A stretch of DNA of 51,324 bases from Trileptium ribeirensis. Taxonomy: Eukaryota; Nematoda; Enoplea; Enoplida; Thoracostomopsidae. Within the stretch, counting starts at the first letter, position 1; each line of letters starts with the position of its first letter. A program made the translations under genes and the position numbers. The notes beneath the pieces are model-generated. The model was not told the DNA's origin and did no database searches. It worked only from the letters and a program-made list of their open reading frames with translations. The DNA lies in assembly GCA_030248225.1 (NCBI GenBank), contig JASANE010029239.1, positions 1 through 51,324 of the forward strand, given 5' to 3'. Positions 1 through 11,260 of the stretch are shown piece by piece.

Positions 1-85
1 AGTGAGTGGTGTTCAGCTATTATTACATATTAATTTGGGTTGTGATTTTACACATTAAAATTAAAGTTTAGTTGATAGTAGAAAA

Positions 86-788
86 ATGAATCGTGTTGTT
101 CTAGTGTCTTTCCTTTGTGAGCGGTTGGGGGAAATGATTGGATTATCTGACCATTTCCTTGAGGGTCATAGTTTTGCCAGTTTTGCGCAAATAAGTTGGT
201 TTTTTAATCCACTACTTGTCGTTATAGCTGTTGTTGAAAACGCTGTAATGATAAAATCACGCGTTGGAAAGCACACGCGAAGAGTTTTCTTTACCACTTT
301 TAAAGTTCCAGTAGGTGTAAGGGGTTTGAGAAACACTTTAGAAAAAAGTGTTATAATAATATTAAAAAACAATATAGTTGAAACGGGATTTGTTGTATCT
401 TCACCCATTGAATTGGATTACGAATTTCGGAAAGAATTGGAAAAGGTAGGTATGTGTTAAAATCGATAGTAAGTAAAATTTAGTTTAAAACATGTAATTC
501 TATTGAACTATTCAAGATATATTGAAGATTTAATTAGTTTGTTTTGTATTATGTTTTGGTCAGGTTGTGCTTGGTCAAATGAAAAATCAAAACTCTCAAT
601 TAATGTGTAATATTTTTGAAATTTGTTATAAATATTGTAAAAATATAAAAAACGTTTAGTATTAAATAATATATTTACCAAAATGTCTTAATAAAATACT
701 TTTATTTTAATTTTAGCATTCGAATTGTTCGGTGCAACGAGTTCTTCAAAATGGATATAAACTAATTGAATTAATTAATAGTAGCTAA
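86..788 (+). CDS. Possible 3' part of a two-exon gene, function unknown
   Basis: The first exon runs 86-445 and ends in AAG before a GTAGGT donor. An acceptor (TTTTAATTTTAG) ends at 716, and the next exon, 717-788, continues in phase 0 for 23 codons to a TAA stop. The spliced product is about 143 residues, basic, with one hydrophobic stretch near residues 37-52 that could span a membrane. An in-frame stop at 56-58 closes the frame upstream, so either ATG 86 is the start or the exon begins at an AG just before it. I recognise no domain. The frame continuing cleanly across the intron is the main evidence. No AATAAA is seen soon after the stop. A chance frame is possible. Confidence 0.35.
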
Positions 789-2200
789 AAATGAAATGGA
801 TAAATTAATGTAAAATATTGTAAATATTTGTAAAGCAATATTGTACATAATATTGTATAGTCATGTATAGTAATGTATAATAAGCCATACTATAAATATG
901 TAAAAAAGTGAAGATTTTTCCCTCAAGCTAAACATGAGTACTGGGTAAGTAAACATGTATATATTGATCGTTTGTATTGTATTGAGTGTTTGTTGTAGTG
1001 TGGTTGTTATCGAAATACAGTACTCAAGCGAATCCTTTGGGTCTCACCGTCGCATCTCGCGCGAGCGAGCTCGAGCGAGGCGCGGGCGGAGCGAGTGCCT
1101 CGCCCCCACACGTCGCAACTACTTAAAAAAATAGAAAATTCTGCTTTTTGTACAAATATTCCCTCCGGGCGCGGGGGAGTCTCGAGCGAGTGTCGAGCGA
1201 GCGACAGTCATTTTTGGCGGGTACTGTATATATATATATTGTCAGAACCAGTACGCAACGGCGAATTTGAGCCACATGTCATATGTTTAGTTTTAGCTTT
1301 TGATTCATGCGCACAGCACACTTATTAGTTGACTGATTGGTATATAGTTGAACAAAACTCTGATTTCCTAGTTATATAGATTCTAAGTATTTTACCTCTA
1401 TAAATATTACTCTTAAAAACAAACGTCATTAAATGACGTGAGCCAGAACCAGAACGCATAATATTAACTGCTTCGTTGCAATTAATTTGGTAACGTTGCT
1501 TGGCTTGGTGGATTATGCTACTAATCAGTATATATACATATATACATATATTTATAAATTATAGCTTTTGGTGATGAACAACTAATAGTTTAAGATAAAA
1601 GGATACCGACACATGTGACGTTATATATCAGCTTGAAACAAACTAGCTAAGCCATGAGTGACTCATTCAGATAGAAAAGAGCGAAGGGAAAGCTTTGCAA
1701 ATATATATAGAATTATATCCAAATAATTGTTAGTAGCAATTAAAACATATATATGCCATATGTCACCCCACTTCCCCCACCACTGTGTGGGGGGGGTAAA
1801 ACCCCCATTTTCTATCTACTCCTAGGAATATCAAAGAACTTTAGCCGACCGCAATGTATTCAGTAATATAGAGCCCGATGAAGTCTGAATTGCCGAGGCT
1901 ATGTAGAACTGTGTTCTTGCGAAACTATGAAGCAATAATCTTGCTCTGAGCTTAGGTCTACTACAGTTTGTACTCTGTCTCGTAAAGTTAAACACCCTTT
2001 TTCTACAATTTAAATTAAAAATGAGCAAATTTTTGGTCTTTAACGATGTCGCTGAATTGCCCTCTAAAATGGGATACGAAGGTGCAATGCATTATTTGGG
2101 TTTATATGCACTGTAAAGCCACTTATTGCAGTAAACTTTTGAACGTCAAATACAGCTCTTTATTATTGACATTAAAAACATATATGGGTGAGGTTCGAAG
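789..2200. other. Non-coding AT-rich stretch with one GC-rich patch
   Basis: No convincing gene is seen. At about 1040-1215 there is a GC-rich patch with repeated GAGC and CGAG words, standing out sharply from its surroundings. Around 1765-1800 a C-rich and a G-rich run could form a short hairpin. The words CTCAAGCTAAACA near 922 recur beside the tRNA-like relic at 8007. Confidence 0.5.
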
Positions 2201-2202
2201 TT

Positions 2203-2607
2203 CCAGTGGCATAGCGGGTGCTACAAGGGACGGAGGAAGAGGTTGTCCCGATGGGTGAGATCAGCTCGTCGGCGGGGAACGTCATGGGGCTAAATGTTCG
2301 AAATTTTTAAAACCCAAAATTTTCTTTATTTTCGCCCATTTTTTGCCTAATTTTTCAATTTCCTTGATTTTTTACTTAATTTTCCACCAATTCGTTCAAT
2401 TTTTACTCATTTTCGACCCCTTTTAGCCAATATATGTCATAGGTATCCAACGTCCGTCGGCTTAGCAAGGTAAACTGTCTGTGTAGGAGTGGAAGTCCTC
2501 AAGGAGACAGTCCTCCATCCTTGCTGACATTTTTGCCATTTTATCCAATTTTGCCAATGTTACCCCAATTTTTGCTAATTTTTGGCTAAAGTTTTTGCCG
2601 CGCCTTG
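2203..2607. repeat. AT-rich dispersed repeat, hAT-like left end
   Basis: The block opens with CAGTGGCATAGCGGGTG, a word typical of hAT-type ends, followed by many short runs of the form (G)CCAATTTTTGCC. Similar material in either orientation recurs at 16.5, 18.1 and 30.5 kb, and the word CTAAGCCGACGGAC (2452-2465, reversed) is shared with about 16797-16810. No right end or target duplication was found. Confidence 0.35.
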
Positions 2608-3857
2608 GGCGCGCGGCGAGGACGTGCAGTTAATGAGGGAGGGTGCTGCGGAGCTTCAGAAGGAGGTAAATATGGCATGGGGTTCCGACCCTTAGGCGGA
2701 AACACTTACCCCTCTTCCCATCGACACCTATAATATATAGCAAGCAGGATTGATATTGCATAACGACCATTGTAGTGCTGGTGATATAGCTGGCGCGCGG
2801 CGAGGACGTGCAGGGAATGAGGGAGGGTGCTGCGGAGCTTCAGAAGGAGGTAAATATTGCATGGGGTTCCGACCCTTAGGGGGAAACACTTACCCCTCTT
2901 CCCATCGACACCTATAATATATAGCAAGCAGGATTGATATTGCATAATGACCATTGTAGTGCTGGTGATATAGCTGGCGCGCAGCGAGGACGTGCAGGGA
3001 ATGAGGGAGGGTGCTGCGGAGCTTCAGAAGGAGGTAAATATGGCATGGGGTTCCGACCCTTAGGGGGACACACTTACCCCTCTTCCCATCGACACCTATA
3101 ATATATAGCAAGCAGAATTGATATTGCATAACGACCATTGTAGTGCTGGTGATATAGCTGGCGCGCGGCGAGGACGTGCAGGGAATGATGGAGGGTGCTG
3201 AGGAGCTTCAGAAGGAGGTAAATATGGCATGGGGTTCCGACCCTTAGGGGAAAACCCTTCCCTTCTTCCCACCGACACCTATAATATATAGCAAGCAGGA
3301 TTGGTATTGCATAATGCGGCGTTCACGTTATAATGTCCCCGCTGTTTGGAACTTTTGACCCCCTGTAGTCGCGACCCTACCGTATAGACAGTCAGGGTGA
3401 CACCCATACTGTAAATCAAATGCCGAGGATGTACGACACACCCTTAGCTACTAAATTTTTTCTAGACAGTGTCGTACACACCCTTAGCTACCAATTTGGC
3501 GCGAATTAACTATAACGGACACCGTCTGTAGCTAATGCGGTTTATTAGTCAACTGTCCTGTGGAGTTTTTCCTAAATTCTCGATATTTGTATCTAGCCCA
3601 TATGAACATTGCTCAAATAATTCCGAACACTGTCAATAAAACTGCCAGAAGACACGGTGTGCCTGACACTGTCGGCAGTTGGTAATACGCGTAACTAGCT
3701 ACCGTTGAAAAAATTTATTAAAAACATGGGGTGTCTAAGACACCCTGTTGTCAACAGTGTGTCTGACACTGTGAGGGGTACATAGGTTCCAAACGTTGGG
3801 GACATTATAACGTGAACGCCGCATAACGACCATTGTAGCGCTGGTGATATAGCTAAG
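2608..3857. repeat. 184-bp satellite, four units, split by a MITE
   Basis: Units begin at 2608, 2792, 2976 and 3160 (GGCGCGC followed by GAGGACGTGCAG), exactly 184 bp apart and nearly identical. The fourth unit is interrupted at 3315-3823 by a Harbinger-like MITE and resumes at 3824, ending near 3854. Each unit is half GC-rich and half AT-rich. Minus-strand frames of about 80 codons run through the units only because 184 is not a multiple of three and stops are sparse; I do not call them genes. Confidence 0.9.
3315..3823. mobile_element. Harbinger-like MITE, copy 1 (TSD TAA)
   Basis: The element is 509 bp and starts TGCGGCGTTCACGTTATAAT, with the exact reverse complement at its right end. 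The inverted repeat is perfect for about 26 bp and continues imperfectly (TTTGGAAC). It is flanked by TAA at 3312-3314 and 3824-3826. The empty site GCATAACGACC is seen in neighbouring satellite units, which proves the insertion boundary. A 3-bp TAA/TTA duplication fits PIF/Harbinger elements. It has no transposase. The interior holds direct repeats of an ACACACCCTTAGCTAC word. Confidence 0.88.
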
Positions 3858-3974
3858 CCAAGATCCAACAAATCTCATTTTAAAGCGATATTTTTGGCGC
3901 AGCACAATTCTAGTATCAGTTTTGAATTTACTATCACAACTGGCTGTGATATTCTTTTCAACTTCTGCCAAACT
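3857..3974 (-). CDS. Possible exon next to the satellite
   Basis: On the minus strand an acceptor (GTGTAATTTAG) ends at 3975 and opens a frame of about 40 codons rich in K, E, T and R (begins SLAEVEKNITASCD). The frame then runs into satellite and MITE sequence, so its natural 3' boundary is not visible. It lies about 300 bp downstream of the T-box-like exon on the same strand. No domain is recognised and the call is weak. Confidence 0.2.
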
Positions 3975-4289
3975 CTAAATTACACGTGGGGTCAAATACG
4001 AGATATATAATTTCACCTGGCTGACCAAACCATGTATAATTTTTGTTTACTTTTACTAATAAAACTACTGTTGTTATTGTTATCACGATTTAGAGGTAAA
4101 TTATGATAGAAATTAATAATATACCACTGCTATAAGTAAAATGTTTAATCTTCACACGTTGTTGTCGAATCACTATAAAAACGGCGACCGACCTGCTGTG
4201 AAAGACAGCTTGCGACTTGCAACAGCCCGTTTCAATTCTAATATATATCCTTAGTAAATTAAGTTTTATATGTATGTGAACGCACGAGG

Positions 4290-4502
4290 TTAAGCTATTT
4301 TAACAAAATGAAACGTTTGTGCTGACGACGGACTAGTATAGCGATCAACTTGTAGCTGGCTACTCGTTGGTACCTCAGCACTACCTAACCCCACCATTTT
4401 CCACTTTTTATCATAGGTGTATGACAAAAAGTAAGTGACATGCAGTACAGTTTTAGTTGTTTCAGAAGACAAAAGTTTCTTCCAATGGCTTTGCTTAAAT
4501 AC
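4290..4502 (-). CDS. Exon resembling part of a T-box DNA-binding domain
   Basis: A minus-strand frame of 70 codons begins after an acceptor (CTGCCAAATTAG at 4503-4514) and ends at TAA 4290. The translation contains LSSETTKTVLHV, then YDKKWKMVG, then VPTSSQLQVDRYTSP. The order and spacing resemble the first half of a T-box domain: the GLDP..Y.VLLDFV segment, then the KW.VAG segment, then the P.RLYVHPDSP segment. Key T-box residues such as the HPDSP motif are only partly matched, so this is a divergent paralogue, a decayed copy or a false resemblance. The frame stops where the WM...KLKLTNN segment would follow. I found neither that next exon nor the preceding one. Confidence 0.4.
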   Translation of the reverse strand, partial: VFKQSHWKKLLSSETTKTVLHVTYFLSYTYDKKWKMVGLGSAEVPTSSQLQVDRYTSPSSAQTFHFVKIA

Positions 4503-4899
4503 CTAATTTGGCAGAGAGCCCGTCATTTTGCGATTGGTATATCAAGCAAACATTACAAATTAGTATATCCCGTTTCACTTGTGAAAAGACACTGAAATCC
4601 TTTCTAAAATTTCACTCAAAGTATACATAGCGGAACTTATTAAGCATACAATTGAAGTAAAATAGAAAGATTATTTTTGCATTAGAGATTTTAGTTTCTT
4701 GAAAACGGCTGTTAGAGAGAAAACTGCTCACTTTTTGAAATTATTATTTTGTGAAATCTGCATAAATGCGAAGCCCGATTTGCATTTTAGCGCCAGGTGT
4801 ATATATTCGGTCATCGTTATCATCGTATCAAAAACATCTCTAAGCTTATATAGACTACAAATTCATGCCAAAGCAATAAAAACAGGATAACAATCAACA

Positions 4900-6080
4900 T
4901 CTAAAGTCAAAATTCTGGTAAATCGTTATTTAATTGGTAACCACTTTTTTTGCTTTAAGGTCATTAAGTCTAGCCTTCAATGTCTTTATGCATGCGACAT
5001 CGAACCAATTTCGATCGGTTAAGTCGCATATTAGAATGTCAAAGTGCCATTAGTTATACCAATTTGTTCGATTGTGATTTAGTCTGTGTGCAAATTTGTG
5101 CTTGAATGCTCAAAGTGGCTGTCTAAAGTAGTAGTACCTCTGGAATAGTTATTAGTAAGTTTTTGCCAGGTTGAACTTGGTTACTAAATCCTAAAATTAG
5201 TTTTTCTCATGACTAAATATATATAATTATAAATTTTTGCTGTCTGTGCCTACGTTGCGTATTGATGGATTACTGTTAGCATCGATTAAGCATACGTACA
5301 ACATAGACCTAAGATTAATTTCATGTGAGGGTTTGGCGGCTGACTATTAATACAATGAATGTGATCGCTCAAGCATACGCTATCTTTGTAGAATTTCGGT
5401 TGTGTTTGTCGCAAGATGGGAACCAAAGGTTTTGAATTCAACTACTTTTAGAAAGTTTCGGAAATAAACATTAAGAGACGTCGTGTTATTCGGTTTTCAA
5501 TAATCCCACCCCAAATGCAACATTAATACAGGCAGCACCGAGAGATCTATTCGTCCTGCAAAAAAACTTTTCAACATTGTTAACCTATGTGATGGCATCT
5601 GGGATGTATGACTCTGGATGGGCGGAAATTTTCAACAGGTTCTTGTGGATACTCAATTCAAATTCATATAAAGTCAAACTAAAAATTTACGCTTTACATT
5701 TGTTGAGCTTAGAATCCGTTTTGTAATGGTTTGGGCTTATCTTGCGTTAAATGTTTACATCATTATAATAAAACTCATATTTCGATTTATTGATCGACAT
5801 CTATAAGCCGTGTCATATAGTTAAAGTAAGTTACTAAGTTGCGATTATGCAACTTTTTACACATACATATTTATTTTATTGTATTGACATAGCAACACAA
5901 TACAAACGACTTGACAGCTATCAATTGTTGATCAAATGTAAAGAATTCGGCTATTAATAAGGTTAGAATGACAGGGATAAATTCACGCTGATATACTAAC
6001 CCATTTCTGAGTAATCAATCTCCAAGCTTTGTTTTAAAGAAATTACATAAATTAATTTAATTTTCAACGTTTATTGAAAG
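4900..6080. other. AT-rich stretch without recognised genes
   Basis: No long frame or known element is seen. A short imperfect hairpin lies at 4993-5026 (arms GCGAC/GTCGC with CGAACC/GGTT inside). Confidence 0.5.
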
Positions 6081-6084
6081 AATT

Positions 6085-6545
6085 TTAAGATCTGCCGAGA
6101 ATATGTGATAGATCCTGAGCATTAGCGGGAAGATTGTTCCATATATTAATGGAACGACATGGAAAGTTTTTGCAAGCATCGATATGGCTATAGGGTATTT
6201 CTAACTTTTTCGAATGGCCTCTAGTACGATTCAAATCTGAAAAAGATAGCAAATCATTAGTATTTATTTTAAATTCAAAATATACAAGTTCGTAAACATT
6301 ATAACCAGGTCTATATGAAGCTTACAATGGAATCAGTCCACCCGTTATTTAGCGTACCAAATGAACATACGAAACATCTCATGGTATGTTCTTTGCATAG
6401 GCTAGACGACTTGTAAAATATCGCTGGTCCTTTTCAATGTTTTATATATCATTGACTAACCAGGGTGACGATATCGAAGAACTGTAATCGTAACTAAGTA
6501 AAACATATGTGCAGCGAGCACATATTAAAAGAGACGAGTATCTTG
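6085..6545 (-). pseudogene. Dead LINE reverse transcriptase, C-terminal end
   Basis: On the minus strand, reading from about 6545 down, broken frames give SSPWLVNDI, a stop, then IEKDQRYFTSRLAYAKNIP. A stop and frameshift region follows, then an open run of 78 codons (6321-6085) with TRGHSKKL and INIWNNLPAN before a TAA. These match the end of the reverse-transcriptase ORF of CR1/L2/Jockey-like non-LTR elements: the SPxLxxDIxxIEKVQRxFTxRL block, the TRGHxxKL block and the WNxLP motif. At least two in-frame stops and one frameshift make it inactive. The endonuclease and polymerase cores are not visible upstream. No tail repeat is seen after the stop. Confidence 0.75.
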
Positions 6546-6703
6546 TACGAAAACACCTGAACAGTATATTAATAGTACGCCATATTGTTGTGGTTACGAG
6601 ACTGCATAGCAATATAGTACAAAATTACGCTTTTTCTTAAAATAATAGCAAAACATGACAATTAAAGCGGCTACTTTCATTAAAACCTGGAAACAAATGT
6701 GTG

Positions 6704-6771
6704 TCTATTCGTTTAAAGACACTGATATATATAAAAGAAAATTGTCCTGCTGGAACATGAAGATCCTCCCA
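6704..6771 (-). pseudogene. Possible Tc1-like transposase scrap
   Basis: A minus-strand stretch reads GRIFMFQQDN and soon meets a stop. Tc1-type transposases carry FQQDNAPxH around their second catalytic aspartate; here the following residues do not match. It is too short to be sure. Confidence 0.25.
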
Positions 6772-6843
6772 GATAATATCGGTACAGCGGCTTTTTACCC
6801 TGATCTATTGACACTGTGACCTTGTTTCTGTATCATCAGGAAA

Positions 6844-7002
6844 ATGAGCGCTGCTGAATTAGCACAACTTTATTCTAGAATAAAATTTCTTAACTACAAA
6901 ATTATACGGCAATTCTTCAACCAACATAAGATATACTTATTGATGCTTAATATCAAACACCAAATTCATATAGCTGCAAAATCGAACGATCAGTTATTGT
7001 GA
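6844..7002 (+). CDS. Short ORF after a splice-acceptor-like site
   Basis: A 52-codon frame starts at ATG 6844, four bases after an acceptor-like TTTCTGTATCATCAG. It begins MSAAELAQLYSRIKF and is rich in I, K, N and Q. No domain is recognised; it may be chance in AT-rich DNA. Confidence 0.15.
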   Translation: MSAAELAQLYSRIKFLNYKIIRQFFNQHKIYLLMLNIKHQIHIAAKSNDQLL

Positions 7003-7488
7003 ATTTTTAATAACAACATTTAATATTCAGACTTATGCTATTTAATTGTACTTTTATCAGGTACTAGCCATTCACAATTCACCGTTTTCTCTCAAAGCTT
7101 AGTTAGTCTTTATTTGACAGTCAGTAGCTAGTAGTTATCTTGTTTTCCTAAAGCGAACCAGCAGTTAGTTCCGGCGAAATTGTTGTGTGTGTGTGTATTA
7201 AGGCGTCAAGGAATGGGAACCCAATTATTATGACAGGTACTTCGTTTTCGTTGTGCACTGTTGTTGTATTTAAGGAAACGAATGCTAGAAAACAGCTATT
7301 ATATATATGTTACTACTACAAAGGCTCATGTATGTTACTATTAGCTATTTTCTTGTGTTCCGTTTTCATGAATACGAACGCCATAATACTGGGCCAAACA
7401 ACAACACCTTAAGTGGGTACATTAAGAAAATGAGAAAACAAAAGACTATGCGATTCGTAAGCATCAAGCAACGTGTGTTGTAGTATAG

Positions 7489-7683
7489 TTTGAGAATTCC
7501 GGTTCCGGTTTTTTCATAGTACATTTGAATGATGCAGGATTAAATTTCAGCCCAAAACTAGGGCCACAGTTTCGACTGACCTACGATGCCGGTGTTATTT
7601 ATCGTTTGAAAGAATCGAATCGCCTTGTTCATGAAGATTTTACACATGAGCGCTGGAATAACCAAGATACTGATTACCGCTGA
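7489..7683 (+). CDS. Possible exon, hydrophilic, unknown function
   Basis: A frame of 64 codons opens right after an AG (GTTGTAGTATAG, ending at 7488) and closes with TGA at 7681. The translation (begins FENSGSGFFIVHLNDAG, later RLVHEDFTHERWNNQD) has a balanced, charged composition unlike random AT-rich frames. About 80 bp upstream a separate frame at 7330-7412 begins MLLLAIFLCSVFMN, which resembles a signal peptide, but it ends in a stop before any good donor, so I cannot join the two. Confidence 0.35.
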   Translation, partial: FENSGSGFFIVHLNDAGLNFSPKLGPQFRLTYDAGVIYRLKESNRLVHEDFTHERWNNQDTDYR

Positions 7684-8019
7684 ATGCAATAGGGATATAA
7701 GTAAGCTCATTTCAAATTAATCTGAATTATAAAAGCTTAAACATGTTACTACTATTATATATGATACACGGTGTTTTACAGGAAAGTGCAGTACTTTCCG
7801 ATTTTTTGAAACTACTGAAGGTACAACCGTCCGTACATATATATTTATGAAATTCATTGTAACTATATAATGCTAAAGTTCATTTTATGGAACAATAACA
7901 TAAAATCGTCATCTTAGTTTTACCCTGCAGTATGCTATCGTCTTACCAATTGGATTTCTTCCATGGATACTGTAAGCTAGTTTGGTTATATTTGTTAAAT
8001 GCCGCTCAAGCTAAACAAT

Positions 8020-8090
8020 GGGTTCACCGGGAATCGAACACCGCATCTTTCGCGTGCGCAGCAGATATGCTAACTACTATCCGTGGATCC
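8020..8090 (-). tRNA. tRNA-like relic (pseudo-tRNA or SINE head)
   Basis: On the minus strand the sequence carries a B-box-like GTTCGATTC, an A-box-like TAGTAGTTAGCA and a plausible D stem (GATA/TATC). A 7-bp acceptor stem has five of seven pairs (GGATCCA with TGAACCC). The T stem has two mismatches, the anticodon arm is 2-3 bases short in the best fold, and no clean U33-anticodon is seen. It is therefore a decayed tRNA or a tRNA-derived SINE head rather than a working gene. Confidence 0.45.
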
Positions 8091-9339
8091 GCTTGAAACG
8101 GTTAGTATGTTGTGATGATATTCTAACTAGCGAATTGACGTTTCGCTAGCATTGATGATTATTTGTGTGATCACTACAGATAGGATATAATTTTGCTGTT
8201 TTATGCAAGATGGATCACATGTACTACGTACATGTACTACATATGTTCTACTACATACGAAGATTGTCATCTTTCACACAACGGTACACTAAAATGTTTA
8301 AAAACGATCGATGAGTTTACAGCTTAGGTAGTCAACCGGCGTCACTTTGGACCTACTTTAATTGGGCTTCAGACATAATACCCAAACTATGTACAAACCA
8401 TCAAAGTTAATCCCAAAAATGGTTGCTTAATATTCGTTATGAGGATCAATATGTTTCATTTTTCTAGACGCGTAGGCCAACTTGCGTTCTCTTGACTCTC
8501 ATCGTTCAAGCATCATCACACTTGGGCATTATTAACACCATTGCGTATTCCGTGGCATTAGCCATATTTTAACAGTTTGAATGAACGTAAATATTTACGA
8601 TTCCACTCTACTTTTTCATAAAGCTCAAGAATGAATCCCAGTTGATATCTAGAATCCCAGAAATATGAAAAAATGAGTCCCAATGAAAAATGAAAAAATG
8701 ATTCATATAAAAAATGAATCCCAAAATGATTTGCATTTTTCAGCAATTTCATTGACTTGTTCTATCTCAGCCTCCTACGCTACTATAAACATGTTACAGT
8801 AGAGAGCGACTATAATGAATTTGTTGGAACAAATATAAAATAATATGAACACATTTTTATAATATCCACTTTTATTCTTAGAATAAACAGTTCATCAGGG
8901 ATCAAAATAACATTTCACTGTAGCACTGGTTTTGCAATAACCACATTTACCAACCACTATATGCACATTCTACTATATATATGAACGATATATTACATTA
9001 AATCAGATGGTTGTTCAGTTTTTTATTGCAACATTAAGTGTTTATTCCAAAATTGGACAGGCTTTCTTATGATAAATAGCTTATTAGATTTCTAAATAAA
9101 AAAACTCCATTAGTGTACGCCTCAATTTTGTATCTCCTCATCGCAAAATATCAGTTTCGGTTTTCACACTAATTATATACTAATTTCAATTATGTTTGCT
9201 GCAAACACTGTTTCAACCAATCGACAGTTGCTGAAATATTACTAAACACTTAACCTCTATGACGATAGCGTAAGGAACTCATCGTGAGCTGCATCCATGC
9301 GTACACCACTGCACAAATCATTTTCACAAAAAAATTGCA
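8091..9339. other. AT-rich stretch without recognised genes
   Basis: At 8620-8735 short GAATCCCA and AAAAATGA words recur without a fixed period, making a low-complexity patch. Nothing else is supported. Confidence 0.5.
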
Positions 9340-9347
9340 CTATAGTG

Positions 9348-9569
9348 CAGTAGCGCAATCAGGGGGAGGTACATTCCTTAGCATCGACTTTTGAAATTCT
9401 ATTGGTTTTCTTGGTAAAAAAATTACTCTTTAGTGCGAAAAACGTAAAAATTTACAAAACTTCCTTCTGAATGTTTAAAAAAATTTAGGCGCTTGGTGTG
9501 AAATGGTACTTTTCAGTTGATATTTTTTGCCTGGCCCCTCTATTAGCAAAAATCTGGGTGCCCCCGCTG
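9348..9569. mobile_element. hAT-type MITE, 222 bp
   Basis: The left end reads CAGTAGCGCAATCAGGGGGA and the right end GTGCCCCCGCTG, an imperfect inverted pair of the CAGNGGCG type. It is flanked by CTATAGTG (9340-9347) and CTATAGCG (9570-9577), an 8-bp duplication with one transition, as expected for hAT elements. There is no coding capacity. Confidence 0.7.
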
Positions 9570-9577
9570 CTATAGCG

Positions 9578-11260
9578 AGGATTCAGTTAAATTTTGTCCA
9601 AAGTTTAATTGGAAATGGCGTGATTTACAGAGCAGTGTGAAAAGCAATCTTGTGTTACAAAAATAACTATGTACTAATTATAAAGTATACATAAATAATT
9701 TTGATGTTTACCAATCCAATTGCGCCATGGAACATAACATATATAATAATATAGATAGGTGTTACAAATACATTACAGGTTAGTTAGATTACAAATATTG
9801 TAGCGATCCACGGTTGTACAGTTTTCTCGTTCAAACTACTGCTATCACACTTGTTTGAACACGTCACAAATGTGCGTACAAATCTTTGAATACACGACAA
9901 GACATTTTACATCTATTAATACTTATATTTGTTGGCTTTCAATCCGTGCCACAATGTTTGCCAACTATCGCTTTTCATTCTCGTTGAATTATTATTCATC
10001 AAAGGTGTAAAAGGAACGTGTTTGGTTCGATTCAACTTCTTGATGTTGTCACAAAAGCGTTTTCATTTTGGGCAACGGTAAACAAACAAGGCTTGGTATC
10101 ACATATCATGCCTTTTATTGCTGTGGATATATTTTTATGTTCAATTCTGGGTTTATTTGTTAACAGTGTTGTACATTAAATATAAGAATCAATTGAATTA
10201 AGTGGGACGTGCTTAAATGTTTTTGACATTGTTTCTAAAAGATACATTTAAATGAGGTTGTTCACAAGGGCACTGGGTCGTCACCATCGACAACTCGTGA
10301 GATAGATGTCGGACAACCTATATGCAGTGAATTTTTTACTTAATTATTTACAATGTTAAAATTTGCAACAAAAGCTATTAGACGGAGGAAATGACCCAAC
10401 TGTCATCCATAACGTTAAAAGAAGGAAAGCGTTAAGAATTTGGTTAGTGCCATTTAATAAAAAGCATATATTTGTATTTCGCCATGTAATTGTTACGCCG
10501 ATTGTAATATTGCTCTAGCAATGGTAAGCAATGGATTCCACAGCTTCGCAGCAGTATGGCTCCATTATAACCAGCGTGCTGCATCACTATGAGATTTAAC
10601 ATAGAAATTTTTAATGTCTAAACTCTTTACTTCTAGTTAAAATTTACGTGATTTTAACAAACTTTCTCAGCCTGCGGATAATGAAAAACATGACATCGAC
10701 TTATGAACCTTGTTACTGTTCATTTCTATTTTGTATAATGATGCACAAACTGTTGCTGCAGCGACAAATCGAACCTAAGTCGCTTTATTGTATACCAGCT
10801 TCGCCAATTACTGCACTACATCAGCCCGGTGCTCAGAGGTTCTAATGGACCCTCATAAAAAGAACCTCATACAAATATCTACATGTAACTGTTCGGTATG
10901 TATTGAACTAAAACTTTACCGAAACACATGTCTCTAATAATATGTAGTTTTATGGAACTGCAACAGCTGTGAAAACGTTAGGGAATTCCATTTATCGAAA
11001 TTTCTATCAGATGATTCTTTTGTACTGCCATTGAAACCGTTTAAACAAAATTAGTGCTGATTTTTCGACAAATCACAACAATAACTTTTAGTTATATATG
11101 TTTAACATTTTCGTTCCTAAAATGACACATTTGTGACAGCATACATAGCGATAAGATGCACTGTAGTGTCTGTTTGCGCTTGGGTTCTTACTCGCTCATT
11201 TCGCAAGATTCCTTAAGAAACGCAGAAACAGCTCTCACATGACGTAGTGACTGGCGTGAG
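9578..11260. other. AT-rich stretch; possible LINE scrap near 10.5 kb
   Basis: Nothing recognisable is seen except a minus-strand piece at about 10480-10600 described separately. A plus-strand frame at 10648-10845 has no features that set it apart from chance. Confidence 0.4.
10480..10600 (-). pseudogene. Possible LINE reverse-transcriptase C-terminal scrap
   Basis: The minus strand reads HTAAKLWNPLLTIARAI, resembling the AAKLWNxLPxxIR block near the C-terminus of many LINE ORF2 proteins. Stops lie on both sides. The match is one motif long. Confidence 0.3.

Noticed and set aside
2706..3278. Three similar minus-strand frames of 60-82 codons
   Set aside because: They are successive satellite units read in shifting phases; no start, domain or conserved frame.
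8020..8090. Functional tRNA gene
   Set aside because: Broken T stem, short anticodon arm and no standard anticodon loop; kept only as a relic.
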